Part shown: positions 19,215-28,683 of the stretch, one piece after another
Layout of the letters: the number at the start of each line of letters is the position of its first letter
Numbering within the stretch: position 1 is the stretch's first letter
The notes under the pieces: model-generated
The model's database searches: none
The model's input: only the letters and a program-made list of their open reading frames with translations
What the model was told of the DNA's origin: nothing
Made by a program: the position numbers and the translations under genes
NCBI GenBank assembly: GCA_003194525.1
Contig: NBIV01000728.1
Location: 1-28,683 of the forward strand
Direction: 5' to 3'
Origin: Gracilariopsis chorda
Lineage: Eukaryota > Rhodophyta > Florideophyceae > Gracilariales > Gracilariaceae
DNA length: 28,683 bases

Positions 19215-20600
19215 GAAAACGGACATGTCTGTCGCCCATGATGCACAAGTGAGAGGAATGTTATCTATCTCGTGATTCTACAAGGAAACAAAGCGCGCTT
19301 TAATACACGCTGTTGGGACCCAAAAGCGCGCGCTATTCAAATATCGAGTTTGGTTTGGCGACAGAGGTCTCGTTCGAACAGTGAAAGAGATGCATTGCTC
19401 GCCGCAATGGACATTTTCCATCAAGAGGAAAGAATTATGGCAAATTGGGGAAGAACGCCGTTGTCAATTTTGGGTTTTTTGTCGAGTTAAGGGCTGAACG
19501 TCTACTGCTTCACAAGTTTGTATCCCGACAGCCGAGCGTTCAAATTTGAACTGACAAGATTCGCGCTTCTGCTCTCTAGAACAAATATTTCAGGACGTAT
19601 GCTGAATGCACATCCTATACTCTCCATCTGCACACCACACACACCACGCCCAACTACGCAAACCCTGCCTACTATCCTTTCTTCACGGTTTTGCCTTTGT
19701 TAACCATCCACTGCGTCACGCGATGCCGCTCATGAGCCTTCGACAAACACCGGAGGGCATAGCAGCTCGGTTAAGGTGCTTATATGACAACAAAAACACT
19801 TCTGCCCCTACGATTCCGCATTGCTGGATCAGCAAACGTCCAGCCGCTATCAAAGACATTGTCTCTAAATTCAGGACTACATGCGGTTATTGACTCTTTT
19901 CCAGAACCATAAACTAAATCAGTTCTTGATTTGGAACGAGGGAGGACGTTCCAAGTCTTTGAATGCAAAAGAAAGGGAACTAATTGCCAATACATCAGCA
20001 CATTCTGATTTGGATGTATCTGCACCTACCACACAATGTCTAGAACCCAGCAGAGAAACGACCAATATGAATGCATTGTTAACGTTTTTGTTAAACATGA
20101 AAACGAAGGATCAGATTCAGAAGTTTGCCAGAAACTGGGATTGGTAAGATGCGACACAAACAAGGAACTAGAAGCCAAAAATCATACTTCATGCCCACCA
20201 TCAAAAAGCTCAATGGTGCGATACTTGCGGAATTTTGACGTGATTCTTCAATCAAAGAAGAATCAAATTCCTTCTGAAACACTAATCAATCTTGAAATAC
20301 ATGTCGTTGATACAAGTAATTTGATTTTATAGTTAACTGCTAGAGAAGGCGCTCGATGGAGAAGAGGTGTAAATATCGCCGCCAAATTTAATGACGATGG
20401 GGTTGGCACACCTGTTTTGATAGGGCAATCTGAGAATCAAAACTTAGACCCTCTTCTAGATAGCCCTGGAAGACGTATACCATATTTTTTTCTCTATCTG
20501 AGTTTGCGTGAACTTGTTTCATACTCAGTGATGACAGTCAGGCAGGAGAAGTGATCACGAACGTCGTGTGAATTGAATTAACTCGCGCACAATTAGACAG
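19215..20600 (+). other. Uncalled stretch with short coding-like pieces
   Basis: Plus-strand open pieces at 19272-19490, 19720-19893, 19881-20147 and 20036-20334 are in shifting frames. They give a weak impression of a decayed coding region (for example VLDLERGRTFQVFECKRKGT near 19930-19990). I recognise no family, domain or repeat. Confidence 0.2.
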
Positions 20601-21660
20601 GGGAGTAGTGTGGGACTCTTTTCGGGTTACAGTTCAAAACCGATTCAGCAATCCAGCCGTTCTAGCAATAGAGGAATTTCGTGGTGACTTTGGATGCGTT
20701 GATTGTTCTCGATGTGCTTTGGCGCAGAGGTCCGCTGCATGGTTGAGAACGCACTATCGGGACTCGAAGAATGATTTCAATGTGTATTACCAAAATTGGT
20801 CTGCATCTCTGCAGAACGATCTAGACCGTTTCCTGTGACTTTCTACCACGAATAACGAATGGGTTTTTATGAATTCATCTTTTACTCTGTCTTATCTTGT
20901 TTCGAGTGTGCAGATGTGGAAACACCAGATGAAGATACAAGTCGTCTACAATTGGTCATAATGGTAACGGCGAAAGGTATTGAATATGATACTGGGTTCA
21001 ATGGATGGGAGCGCAGCGAGAACGATGTAGAACCGCAGAGGAAGAAGCGACGGTCTGCGGATTCGGCTAGCCTCACGAACAATAGAGGGAGACTTGGCAC
21101 CGGTCTTGAGATCTTCTCTACATTTGTCACAAGCACTCTCAAAAAGCCGTGCAGTTCGTGATGAGGTGAATAAAAAGGACTCAAGAATGCAGAAGAAGCG
21201 TGAACTTCTTCGTGCAAAGCTTCGGAGTCGCAAACTAGACGAGCAGCTAGTCGGGGGCGAGGATGGTGATGAAGCACAAAATGTTTTGAAGGAGGCTTCT
21301 CAGCACCACTTTAACAGTTTATTGGAAACGATTCGACGCCTTTGCTTCATTGAAGCGTACACGTCAGGTAGTGGTGGGAAACTTCGTATGCCTTCAAGAC
21401 AACTTCCATTCCCACTTTGGTTTCGTTAGTTTGCAGGACGTGCATTTACTATGAAGGCTCCCTCTCTCCGGCCATTCATCTGTTCCCATTCTACGGCATC
21501 AGAACAGCAAGAGGTTTTTTTCATAATATGAGCAGGTTTGATGAATTATGGAAGAAACAACTTCTTAGCGCCAAAACGATCACCTACAAACGTTTCATTC
21601 CAGCCATAAATGCCCCCTCAATAGTGCTCAATGACCCATTTGCTGCTTAAAGATCCTTTT
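20600..21660 (+). other. Plus-strand coding-like fragments, helical and charged; unidentified
   Basis: Successive open pieces: 20608-20838 (contains SNPAVLAIEEFRGDFGCVDC), preceded by TTAACTCGCGCACAATTAG, which looks like a branch point plus acceptor; about 20911-21161, preceded by a pyrimidine-rich TGTGCAG; 21094-21429 (contains KKRELLRAKLRSRKLDEQ, coiled-coil-like, with a one-frame shift from the piece before); and 21417-21650. The charged helical content continues across the frame shift, which suggests one decayed or intron-containing gene. No family is recognised. Confidence 0.3.
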
Positions 21661-21764
21661 CTATGTCTCTGTTGACAAGCACATCGACTTCACCAAATCA
21701 TGCAACATTCAATCAATGACCGGATGTTCACACCTCGTGTTTTTGTCGCATCATAGCCCTCTTC

Positions 21765-22228
21765 CTAAGGAGATCTTTTTCGTACTGGAGCAAAAGCTCC
21801 GAGAAGGTTCTCGAATATCTCTGCTTTCCGGTTCAGAGGGGCATCTTCGATGAGGCTCAGGGGATTTTCTGGAATATTGGAATACACTGGGATGACGCCC
21901 GCGTTGACAATACACATGTCCAATCCGTTTAAGCTTCCGTGAAACAGGAATGCAGAATGCATCGCTTCACGCAGTGCGTTGTTCTACCTGAAAGACAAAA
22001 TATGTTTGAAACTCCTCCAGAGATGTGGCCGTGGGGTAAAATGTCGTTCAAAATTCTCGTTACCTCGAAAAAGTCTTTGGACCAGTTGTTGTGTTTCTTA
22101 ATACCAGTAGCAACCGTGAAAATGTTGAGATCGAAGATGATATAGTTGGTATTATACTTCACATCTTTCACAACGATCTGTATGTCCTTGAGCATATTAT
22201 AAATTTGTGACGGGCATCTTGAAATCCA
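21765..22228 (-). pseudogene. metH: Methionine synthase (MetH type) pseudogene fragment, pterin-binding domain
   Basis: The intact enzyme transfers a methyl group from methyltetrahydrofolate through cobalamin to homocysteine. This relic covers about 150 residues of the folate (pterin-binding) barrel: IIFDLNIFTVATGIKKHNNW and LPHGHISGGVSNI (about 22140-22000), then in a second frame LREAMHSAFLFHGSLNGLDM, CIVNAGVIPVYSNIPENP and LIEDAPLNRKAEIFENLLGA (about 21977-21795). These match the conserved blocks IIFDPNI-ATGIEEHNNY, SGGVSN and LREAMHS-FLYHA-GMDMGIVNAG-VYDDIP. A one-base frame change lies near 22000, and a TAG at 21984-21986 falls within the segment. The homocysteine, cobalamin and activation domains are absent nearby, so it is a dead fragment. 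Confidence 0.87.
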
Positions 22229-22261
22229 GCGTGAATGCACACCGCCAGTATGAATTAAATG

Positions 22262-22297
22262 AATGCCGTTGCGAAAGCAAGCATTCGCAACGGCATT
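22262..22297. repeat. Perfect 14-bp inverted repeat (hairpin)
   Basis: Arms AATGCCGTTGCGAA (22262-22275) and TTCGCAACGGCATT (22284-22297) are perfectly complementary across an 8-base spacer. It sits just upstream (in minus sense) of the methionine synthase homology, where that homology breaks off, so it may mark a rearrangement junction or a small fold-back insertion. Confidence 0.8.
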
Positions 22298-22393
22298 TCG
22301 CAGCATTATAAGAATGCATTCGCACCTGACCGTGCGCAAGTAGCATCTCCTCTTCCGTCAAAAACGCATCCAAAAAACGCTACTGCACACACC

Positions 22394-22648
22394 ATGCAAG
22401 CAGAGCATCAAGTCATTGATAGCGACGCAATCATCTAGAAAGAACTGCCAAGTATCTATGACAGAATGTTGACCGACAGGCTACTTGGAATATCTGAGTT
22501 GGACTTCGAAAAGAAACTACAAACGTGTCGGAGAAAATCGGGCTACCACATGCCACTTGACAGTTTAAATGGTTCAGAACGGGCTGCAAACGGAGAGATT
22601 CGTGCGCTGACCAGAGTGAGAATCAATGCTGCTTCACATCGGGTATAG
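22394..22648 (+). pseudogene. Short ORF with one in-frame TAG; unidentified
   Basis: An ATG at 22394 in the good context CACCATGC opens a frame with one TAG at 22436-22438 after 14 codons, then continues for 69 more codons (contains DRMLTDRLLGISELDFEKKL) to a TAG at 22646. The amino acid composition on both sides of the first TAG looks protein-like. No family is recognised. It may be a recently broken gene or the first exon of a spliced gene. Confidence 0.3.
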
Positions 22649-22649
22649 C

Positions 22650-25350
22650 TGATGCGGTTGAGTGGATGTCAGCGATGAGAGCTGTTGAATGCTGAGATTT
22701 GCCGTTGTTATGGAAATTGTTTATAAACATTTCCCGATGTGGTTTGCAAAGTTGCCGTCAATAGTCTTCTCACGGTTTTCCTTATGTATGTGGGGCGCAG
22801 CAGTTCTTGAATCGCAACTTGTTTCGTGAAAAGGTGCATGTGAACAGCTTTCTTCGTCACGCCAATGAGAAAGATTTGTGGAGTACTTGCGAGAATCGGC
22901 CAACAATTTCGTCAAACAACACATAGCAAAGTGCGGAGGCGCTTTTAAAGCGGTCGAAGAAGTGGACGTTTGGGATATGGAAGAATCACTTGCCATTTTT
23001 GATGACCTTAACAAGACGCTGCCATTTTTGGTGGCACTGAATGACGTGGCACAAGTGTGAGTTAAGGAGCCGTGGCGTGTGGAAAGTCACAATTTGGAAT
23101 GGTAGCAACTGACTCAAGTGTTTTTGACCGCCGATAATGAAATGGTTATTGATCGAGGTTCGAACGAAAGGTGGGTTTATGCGCTATGGCGTCTGAGTGA
23201 TTCGGCTGCGAAGACGTGCAAAAGCTGGTGAAAAGCATGGAGTGGTGTAATGCGATGGGCGTCAGAAGCCGAAAGGATGATTGGAATTGCATGTATTCCG
23301 GGATAGTGAGACAGGTTTATTGCGTCCTGTTTGATTGCAAACGACGTGATGCGCATTTGGAAAGCGATGTATGCGTGTAGTAAGCCAATTGTCGGACGCA
23401 GTGGCGCCGGAAAGAATGATGGAATGATGGCGGGGGTGGAGGCGGTTGTTGAGCAGCGTTTACTGATGGCGGCGCTGTTTGCGGACGGAGTGAACGGTCT
23501 CAATGGCATGCGAGCGTTTTGGATATTTGTGCCTGCCGGGTTGCTCAAACAATGATGTTGGGTGTGGTAACGGGGATGACTAATTGGTGAAGACGTTGGC
23601 GCCGTTCTGATTTGCCCAGTTTGATGCTATAACATGGTGCACGCTGGCGTTTGTATAAGTTAACCGTACCGCTGTTTGAAAAATTTAGCTCGCCATTATT
23701 TTTGTTGAGCTGCGGACTTGGAATTCGGTGCAATGAAGCAAAGCCGCCATGGCAAAAAAGGAACGCAGTACAAGTGTCTCTTAACGGTTAGCTCCTGTTG
23801 ACCGGGAGTTCGTTATAATCATCCAGGATATCTGCTAGCTTGCCGTCGCCGACCTGGATGGAAAGTCGTGAAAGTTCCTACGTCTTACTGGACGTACGCA
23901 TCAGTCACGAGTCTGTTTTCAGAATAAATCCAATCGTTGCTTCCCTGAATTTATTTGCCTCAAGGAACAGCTCTAAACGAGCCTTTGGAAAAGGGTTTTC
24001 TAGTGTTTTCTCGGGGGCCTCTGCTTGGGTAGCATGATGATACATGCTTCGCCCGGTTCTTTTGTCTGATCCAGCCGGTGATATAAGGATTGGACAAAAA
24101 GACGTCGTCAATGGTTTCTATGGCGCCAAAATTGTACAGGCAAAGCACCGTGGTGGTGTGCACCTTACCAAACGATCTCTAGAGGGTGAATGAAGAGGTG
24201 CAGAGAAGAAAGCGATTGTCGTCAGAAAGGAAACGCTTCTGCGGTTGAAAACATCTTCGGGACCTGATACTTTCTTCAAATCATATGTAGCCCAGTGAGT
24301 GTAGCACGGCTAGTCGTTTGCAGTTACTGGCTACGGTAGAGGAGTAAGTATTGCACATTCTTCGGTCTCTTAGCAAACACCCGCGCTACGAGGAATTAGT
24401 GTATGCATGTGCGTAGAAGAGCAGGAGGTGTATTTCTAGCACTACCTCAAAGAGAATAGTAGAGCACATGATGTTGAGGTGGCCTTTTGCAAGTAGAACC
24501 AGGCGCCAAGAACTATCTCTATTGATCTAAATGAAGGGCATGGATATTGGCAGTTTGATTCAACAGTTGTTCTTACTTGGTTGTGCTTTAATGTGGAAGG
24601 AAAGCTTTTAGCAGAAAAAAAAGGACATTTGCCCCAGAACAAATATTAAAACCGGAAAAGAGACTAAAACGTCTATTGAAGATACCAGATTGCTTGTTAC
24701 GTGTCTCTGGTGAGAATTTGTGCACCATTTCTTTCTGCTCATAGATCTTCAACTTGTAGTAGGTGTTGTATTCATTCTATGCGGTGAACTCTTGACCTAA
24801 ATACACCTACAGTCGTACTACAGACTGTAACAAAGGCAGCAATCTCTGCTTTGGACGTAGTCTTCGACAGAAACCTTGCCTTCCTCCATTTTGTGCTGTC
24901 TTATTCTTCAGTGGAATGGTTTGCACACTTCAACAATCGCATTAAGTCTCAGCACCTGCTCTCTTGGATAAAATTGCGTTTTTCATGGACTCCATGCAAG
25001 AGTACAAATTATTCAACTGGAAGTCACTCAGCCTGATACCAACACCACGCTTTGGAACGTTAAAACTAGCTCAAGTAGTTCTAATCATCTCCCACAAAAC
25101 TATAACGGTAATATGGTGATTGTTTCACCATCGCACTCGCCTACAGTGTCTCAGAATCCGCGCAGACTGAGCTTAGTCAAGTGAATCGCAGATCCATGAA
25201 ACGGTCCCTGTCAAATACTGTAACCCATGAAACTCAGCTACACTACACGAAGAGCTTGCAGATGCTTTCTCACCCACCTGCCATCCGTCATCAATTCGAA
25301 TGGGCTCCCACTGCAAGAGCAGTGAGATGTCATGTCTCTCTTTTTCAACA
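22650..25350. other. Long stretch with no supported gene
   Basis: Scattered open pieces only. Plus 22878-23060 (FVEYLRESANNFVKQHIAKCG, VEEVDVWDMEESLAIFDD) and plus 23100-23215 look coding-like and could belong with the broken ORF starting at 22394. Plus 23331-23555 and minus 23177-23548 overlap in a GC-rich patch, and I cannot choose between them. From 23560 to 25350 I see nothing I can support. Confidence 0.25.
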
Positions 25351-25351
25351 T

Positions 25352-26102
25352 CTAATACTTCTTAAATATTAAATCCCGAACCTTGTACGCCGTGTGAACC
25401 TTCTGGGCAATTCTCTTCAGGTCCAGTTCGATTTCACTCGTATCGTACCACTTCCTGCAGTACTTGCACGCCTTAGGCAGCTTCTTTAAATGCCCAGATG
25501 CGTCCGATGATTTCTCTCTATGGTCACGCGACCACAATCTGGAGTCCCTTGCAATGCCAAGTTCACAACTGCATTGCAATAGTTACGCACCACATCTTGA
25601 AGCAGCACTAGAAGAGCAGGATCGAAAACTGATCTTCCGTTGGGAAGTCCTGAAGGCCAAGCATTTGAAAAAGATTCCAACGCATATCTCCAACGTATTC
25701 AGTTGATGTTGAATCCATCAAAAGTACGTCACACAAAGATCGAACACATTCGAGCTCAGATTTCTGGATCCTGTCTGTCACAGGTTTGAGGTCCAACAAG
25801 ACACGAGGAAATTTCAAGGATGGAGACTTCTCTCGCATTTTATATAGCTTCCCTAGGCGTTGAGGGGTTAGGCTTCTAACCAGCGACTTCAATTCTTCAG
25901 CAAATTCATCTCCTCTCGATTTCAAGCAGCGCTTCTTCGATTTCGGTTCGTCTTGCTTACTTTGTTCTGAGCAGTCCAATTCCATGTTACACTCCATCTC
26001 TTCTGTTCGCAGTCTCTGCACCTCTGGCAGTCTACTCACCTCTTCTACGACGTGTGTATACAATACTGCGATCGTAGGAGACGATACGGCTGGAAAATCC
26101 AT
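25352..26102 (-). pseudogene. Broken hypothetical protein gene
   Basis: I do not recognise this protein. An ATG at 26102 opens 164 codons rich in charged residues, with a basic patch (KSKKRCLKSR) and helical blocks (DEFAEELKSLVRSLTPQRLGKLYKMREKS given in part: FAEELKSLVRSL). The frame stops at 25608. Reading continues in a second frame (VFDPALLVLLQDVVRNYCNA, about 25640-25560) and then a third (ARDSRLWSRDH to KYCRKWYDTSEIELDLKRIA, ending at 25352). Three successive protein-like frames on one strand suggest one gene of about 250 residues with two frameshifts. Short introns are possible but have no clear signals. Confidence 0.4.
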
Positions 26103-26341
26103 TCCATTTGAACTAATAAAATATGCTGATTACGGTATACTCGTAGCCTGTTTGAACTTCACACTTGTGTCTCTTCGAACTATCCATTCAAGTTGGAGAC
26201 TCTTGTGGCAGGCATTGCACCATAATTAAAGCGATGTACTAAAATGGACCAAATTATACCCCAATTACAGGATGAAACCTTAAGTGACAAAGAGACTTTC
26301 CCTCCACAGGCTTCTCAACAATCCCTGCGTACCGCACTCCG

Positions 26342-28088
26342 TCAACTTTTCTGGCTCTTTGGGGTGGCCAGTAAGAGTATAGAGGACGATGAATACACTA
26401 TGGAGAGCCCCAGACTCCTGGGTTCCACGATCAATTGGCGAAACATCTTCTTGAATAACCAGCCCAGGAACCTGGTTCGTGCAGGATCGTGGAATACTGA
26501 GGCTTCTGATGGATTCCAGTGATTCAGATGATCTAAAAGGCTACCTGCGATAGCGGCAGTTTCAAGGCTTTTTTTTGCAAATCCCTTTTTGTCCCAGCTT
26601 CTCACAAGATTCTCGAGATTGCCAAAAAGGTGGTGCCGTTGATGCCATTTGATCTAATGGTTCCATGCGCTTTCCAACCACACCTTCTTCATTGCCAAAT
26701 ATTTTCTTTGATCTCGGGGAGTAACGGCTGTTCTCACATCTCAGTGCTTCCCTCCGTGGCTTCATCGAATGCAAGGTGGGGTACTTCAACGTTAACCTAT
26801 GATGAAGAAAAATGGTACCAATAGATAGATTAGTCAACTCACTGTATACGGCTACGAACCGGGCACATGATCTCTGGATTTGATCGCAGTTCGTTTTGTA
26901 GTTTGTTTTAATATTCTTCAAGACCCCCAGGTCTAGCTGAGAGGCATTAGAAGCACACAGAATATGGGCCCTGTTGATTAAATCCCGGCCTACCAGCACA
27001 TCAAGGGCCGGGGAATGGACAGATGTCCAACACGTATTTCGAGTTGGACTTCAAACCAACTTGGATAGAAGTAGGTGGTTGGGAAGCTAATCTTGAACAT
27101 CTGCACATATCGGCAAAGCTGTGGACGTTGCACGGTTTTCCCGTGCAGTGGGCATATATTTGCTATCCTCGGCGTTGCCTTGGACTCTAAGGACAGGATA
27201 TCCTCGAACAGCTGGAACGCACGCTTCAACAGTGGACATTTTCGTGTAGAGAGACCCTTCCTCTTTTTTGAATCAAACCTGGCACTCGTTGCAATATCTG
27301 TGTCCATTGCTGAACATTGAGCATTGAGCATAATGTTCAAACCAGTGAATCGTAGCTTATCTTACAGCCGTAATCCGTCTCGAAAGTTCGACAACAGACG
27401 TTGTAATTTACTGGAAGCCTTTTGCCGGGCCTTTGCAACCATTGTACAAAACGTTTGAGGCCTTTGGCAGAAGGAGGCTCTGCGTTTTTCATTCGGTCTG
27501 TCTGGGTTCTTTCCATCACGTGTTGAGTCGGAATTTGCCTACCCAGGCTTTCCCCTCATTCAAACAACACTTCTCCAAAGTCGTTTGAGATTGATTCCGA
27601 CTGCTTTTGCGCGTTTAATAAGTACAACATGTGCCAGTTTCGCATCTGATGCTACCAATGCGGATAAGGCCCTTGAACGTCTATCTAAAGCATGAACTCG
27701 TAGAGGAAGGCCAAATTCGCTTTGAGGTGAAATATACGTAGCAATGGGGTAACCTCTTTCTTCGGGAGGTGTACTAGAATACAATTAGGCGATAAAAATA
27801 GGTCAAAACTGAGCTAGAAACAACTATACTCAAAAAGAGGTGAACACTAACTAGAATCTAACATCCCTCTCCCCTACCTGTAGATTTTACCCTGTCGTAA
27901 ATGATCAAGACAACGGTTGACTGGGTTTAATTTGAAGCCAGATTCTGGGGGAACTAGAATCAGATTCGTTCGGGTTCCGATTGCAGAGTGAATGGGACCA
28001 AATGCTCATCCTCGACATGGTTCAGGATTTCACCGTCGTTTTCGGTAAAATTAGGTTTGCCCGTGAGGTGTTCGTAATGCTCAGCCAT
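26342..28088 (-). pseudogene. Run of overlapping broken minus-strand ORFs, possibly a decayed element or gene
   Basis: Minus-strand open pieces follow one another in different frames: 28088-27960 (42 codons from an ATG, acidic: HLTGKPNFTENDGEILNHVE), about 27960-27870, 27784-27560, 27519-27337, 27340-26990, 26999-26562 and 26605-26342. Near 27010-26960 the text VGHLSIP continues in the next frame as ALDVLVGRDLINRAHI. That vaguely recalls the end of a retroviral-type aspartic protease, but I find no D-T/S-G active-site motif. No reverse transcriptase motif is visible. I treat it as an unidentified decayed coding region. Confidence 0.3.
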
Positions 28089-28141
28089 GTATTGAAAGAG
28101 AAACAACCCAAAAATATAATCTAAAATCGTCATAATACCAC

Positions 28142-28560
28142 TGTTGGTAGCGAAACGGAAGAATGTTCAGGCACTGCTGGAACACACGTGTAGAGTGTTC
28201 CAGCAGCTTCTAAAGCATTCTTAGCTTGGCTGGCTCAGCGATACTACTCTATTGTAGTTACGCTGGCGCCAGAAGACGGAGTTTTATTGGTCAGTATGGA
28301 GCTCCAGAGGCTTCTAGAATCCAATGGAGTAACCTAGACACAGACATGAGTAAGTAAAAAGTAGTAATGCGTTCTTGCGTGGTAGTGCGTGCTCTTGGAC
28401 TCTATAAAAGGGCAGGTCTGACCAGCTCAACATCACACTCATACACAAACCTCATTCCTCAACTATTCTCACTCTTTCAATCAACTAGTCAACCATCATT
28501 TGCATCTAGTGAGGCGTTTGCCGCTAGGTGCATACTTGGGGTGGGAAACTGCCGTCACTA
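28142..28560 (+). promoter_or_regulatory. Pol II promoter-like block, possible 5' LTR
   Basis: It starts with TGTTGG at 28142 and contains a perfect 12-bp inverted repeat (CTGCTGGAACAC at 28174-28185 and GTGTTCCAGCAG at 28195-28206), an inverted CCAAT box (ATTGG near 28287) and a strong TATA box, TATAAAAG, at 28403-28410. A pyrimidine/CA-rich leader without ATG follows to about 28500. This layout fits a long terminal repeat of a plus-strand retrotransposon continuing beyond the window, or the promoter of an ordinary gene whose coding part lies to the right. I see no clear primer-binding site or CA terminus, so the LTR reading is unproven. Confidence 0.45.
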
Positions 28561-28683
28561 ATACTGGTTGAAGAGCATCAAGCGTGGAAGCGAGACGAGC
28601 AGTATGTACCAAAGGTGCTTCTGTAGTCTATCACCCCTACTGGAGTTCTGCTCAAAAAACGGTGTCGGGCGAAAGACCTGACG

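Noticed and set aside
23155..23185. GGTTCGAAC that resembles a tRNA T-arm
   Set aside because: The flanking bases do not form the stem, and no acceptor or anticodon arm is found.
1..28683. CRISPR array, rRNA genes, bacterial operon
   Set aside because: No regularly spaced repeats with unique spacers, no rRNA-like sequence, and the gene spacing and promoters are eukaryotic.

Overview
The window looks like nuclear DNA of a eukaryote. It has TATA-box promoters, an AATAAA signal and several eukaryotic DNA transposons, and its best open reading frames are long, intronless and widely spaced. It contains relics of a fused glutamine amidotransferase/cyclase histidine gene (HIS7 type) and of cobalamin-dependent methionine synthase (MetH type). 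The Ser/Ala-rich, transit-peptide-like stretch before the HIS7 relic, the gag type and the intron-poor style would fit an alga (red alga or stramenopile). That lineage is inferred, not shown. No bacterial operon, rRNA, tRNA or CRISPR array is visible.

Layout: 1-1460 (minus) is a decayed LTR-retrotransposon gag running off the left edge. 1460-4540 has nothing I can name. 4549-5915 (plus) is a HIS7 pseudogene with both domains recognisable but with frameshifts, stops and deletions. 5990-7415 holds short coding-like fragments. 7416-8663 (minus) is an intact unrecognised 415-codon ORF. 8680-10860 is mostly featureless. 10901-12064 (plus) is an intact ORF with three SUMO-interaction-like motifs and a C-terminal helical region resembling the core-binding part of tyrosine recombinases. 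Convergent to it, 12232-13017 (minus) is a small divergent protein kinase.

13617-17324 is a complete-looking piggyBac-type transposon: TTAA target duplication, about 13-bp terminal inverted repeats, an intact transposase with four conserved aspartates and a zinc-binding tail, and a second convergent minus-strand gene overlapping its 3' end. It also carries a 19-bp minisatellite. Directly to the right, about 17496-19211, is a decayed pogo/Tigger-type element (minus) with a degenerate inverted repeat on each side. 19215-21660 holds decayed coding-like fragments without a name. 21765-22228 (minus) is a methionine synthase pterin-domain relic. 22394-22648 is a short ORF with one in-frame TAG. 25352-28088 (minus) is a run of overlapping broken ORFs. 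At 28142-28560 is a strong Pol II promoter-like or LTR-like block pointing off the right edge.

Overall this is a gene-poor, transposon-rich region with dead metabolic-gene copies and four or five possibly functional ORFs. The most interesting items are the two-gene piggyBac element and the two metabolic relics.
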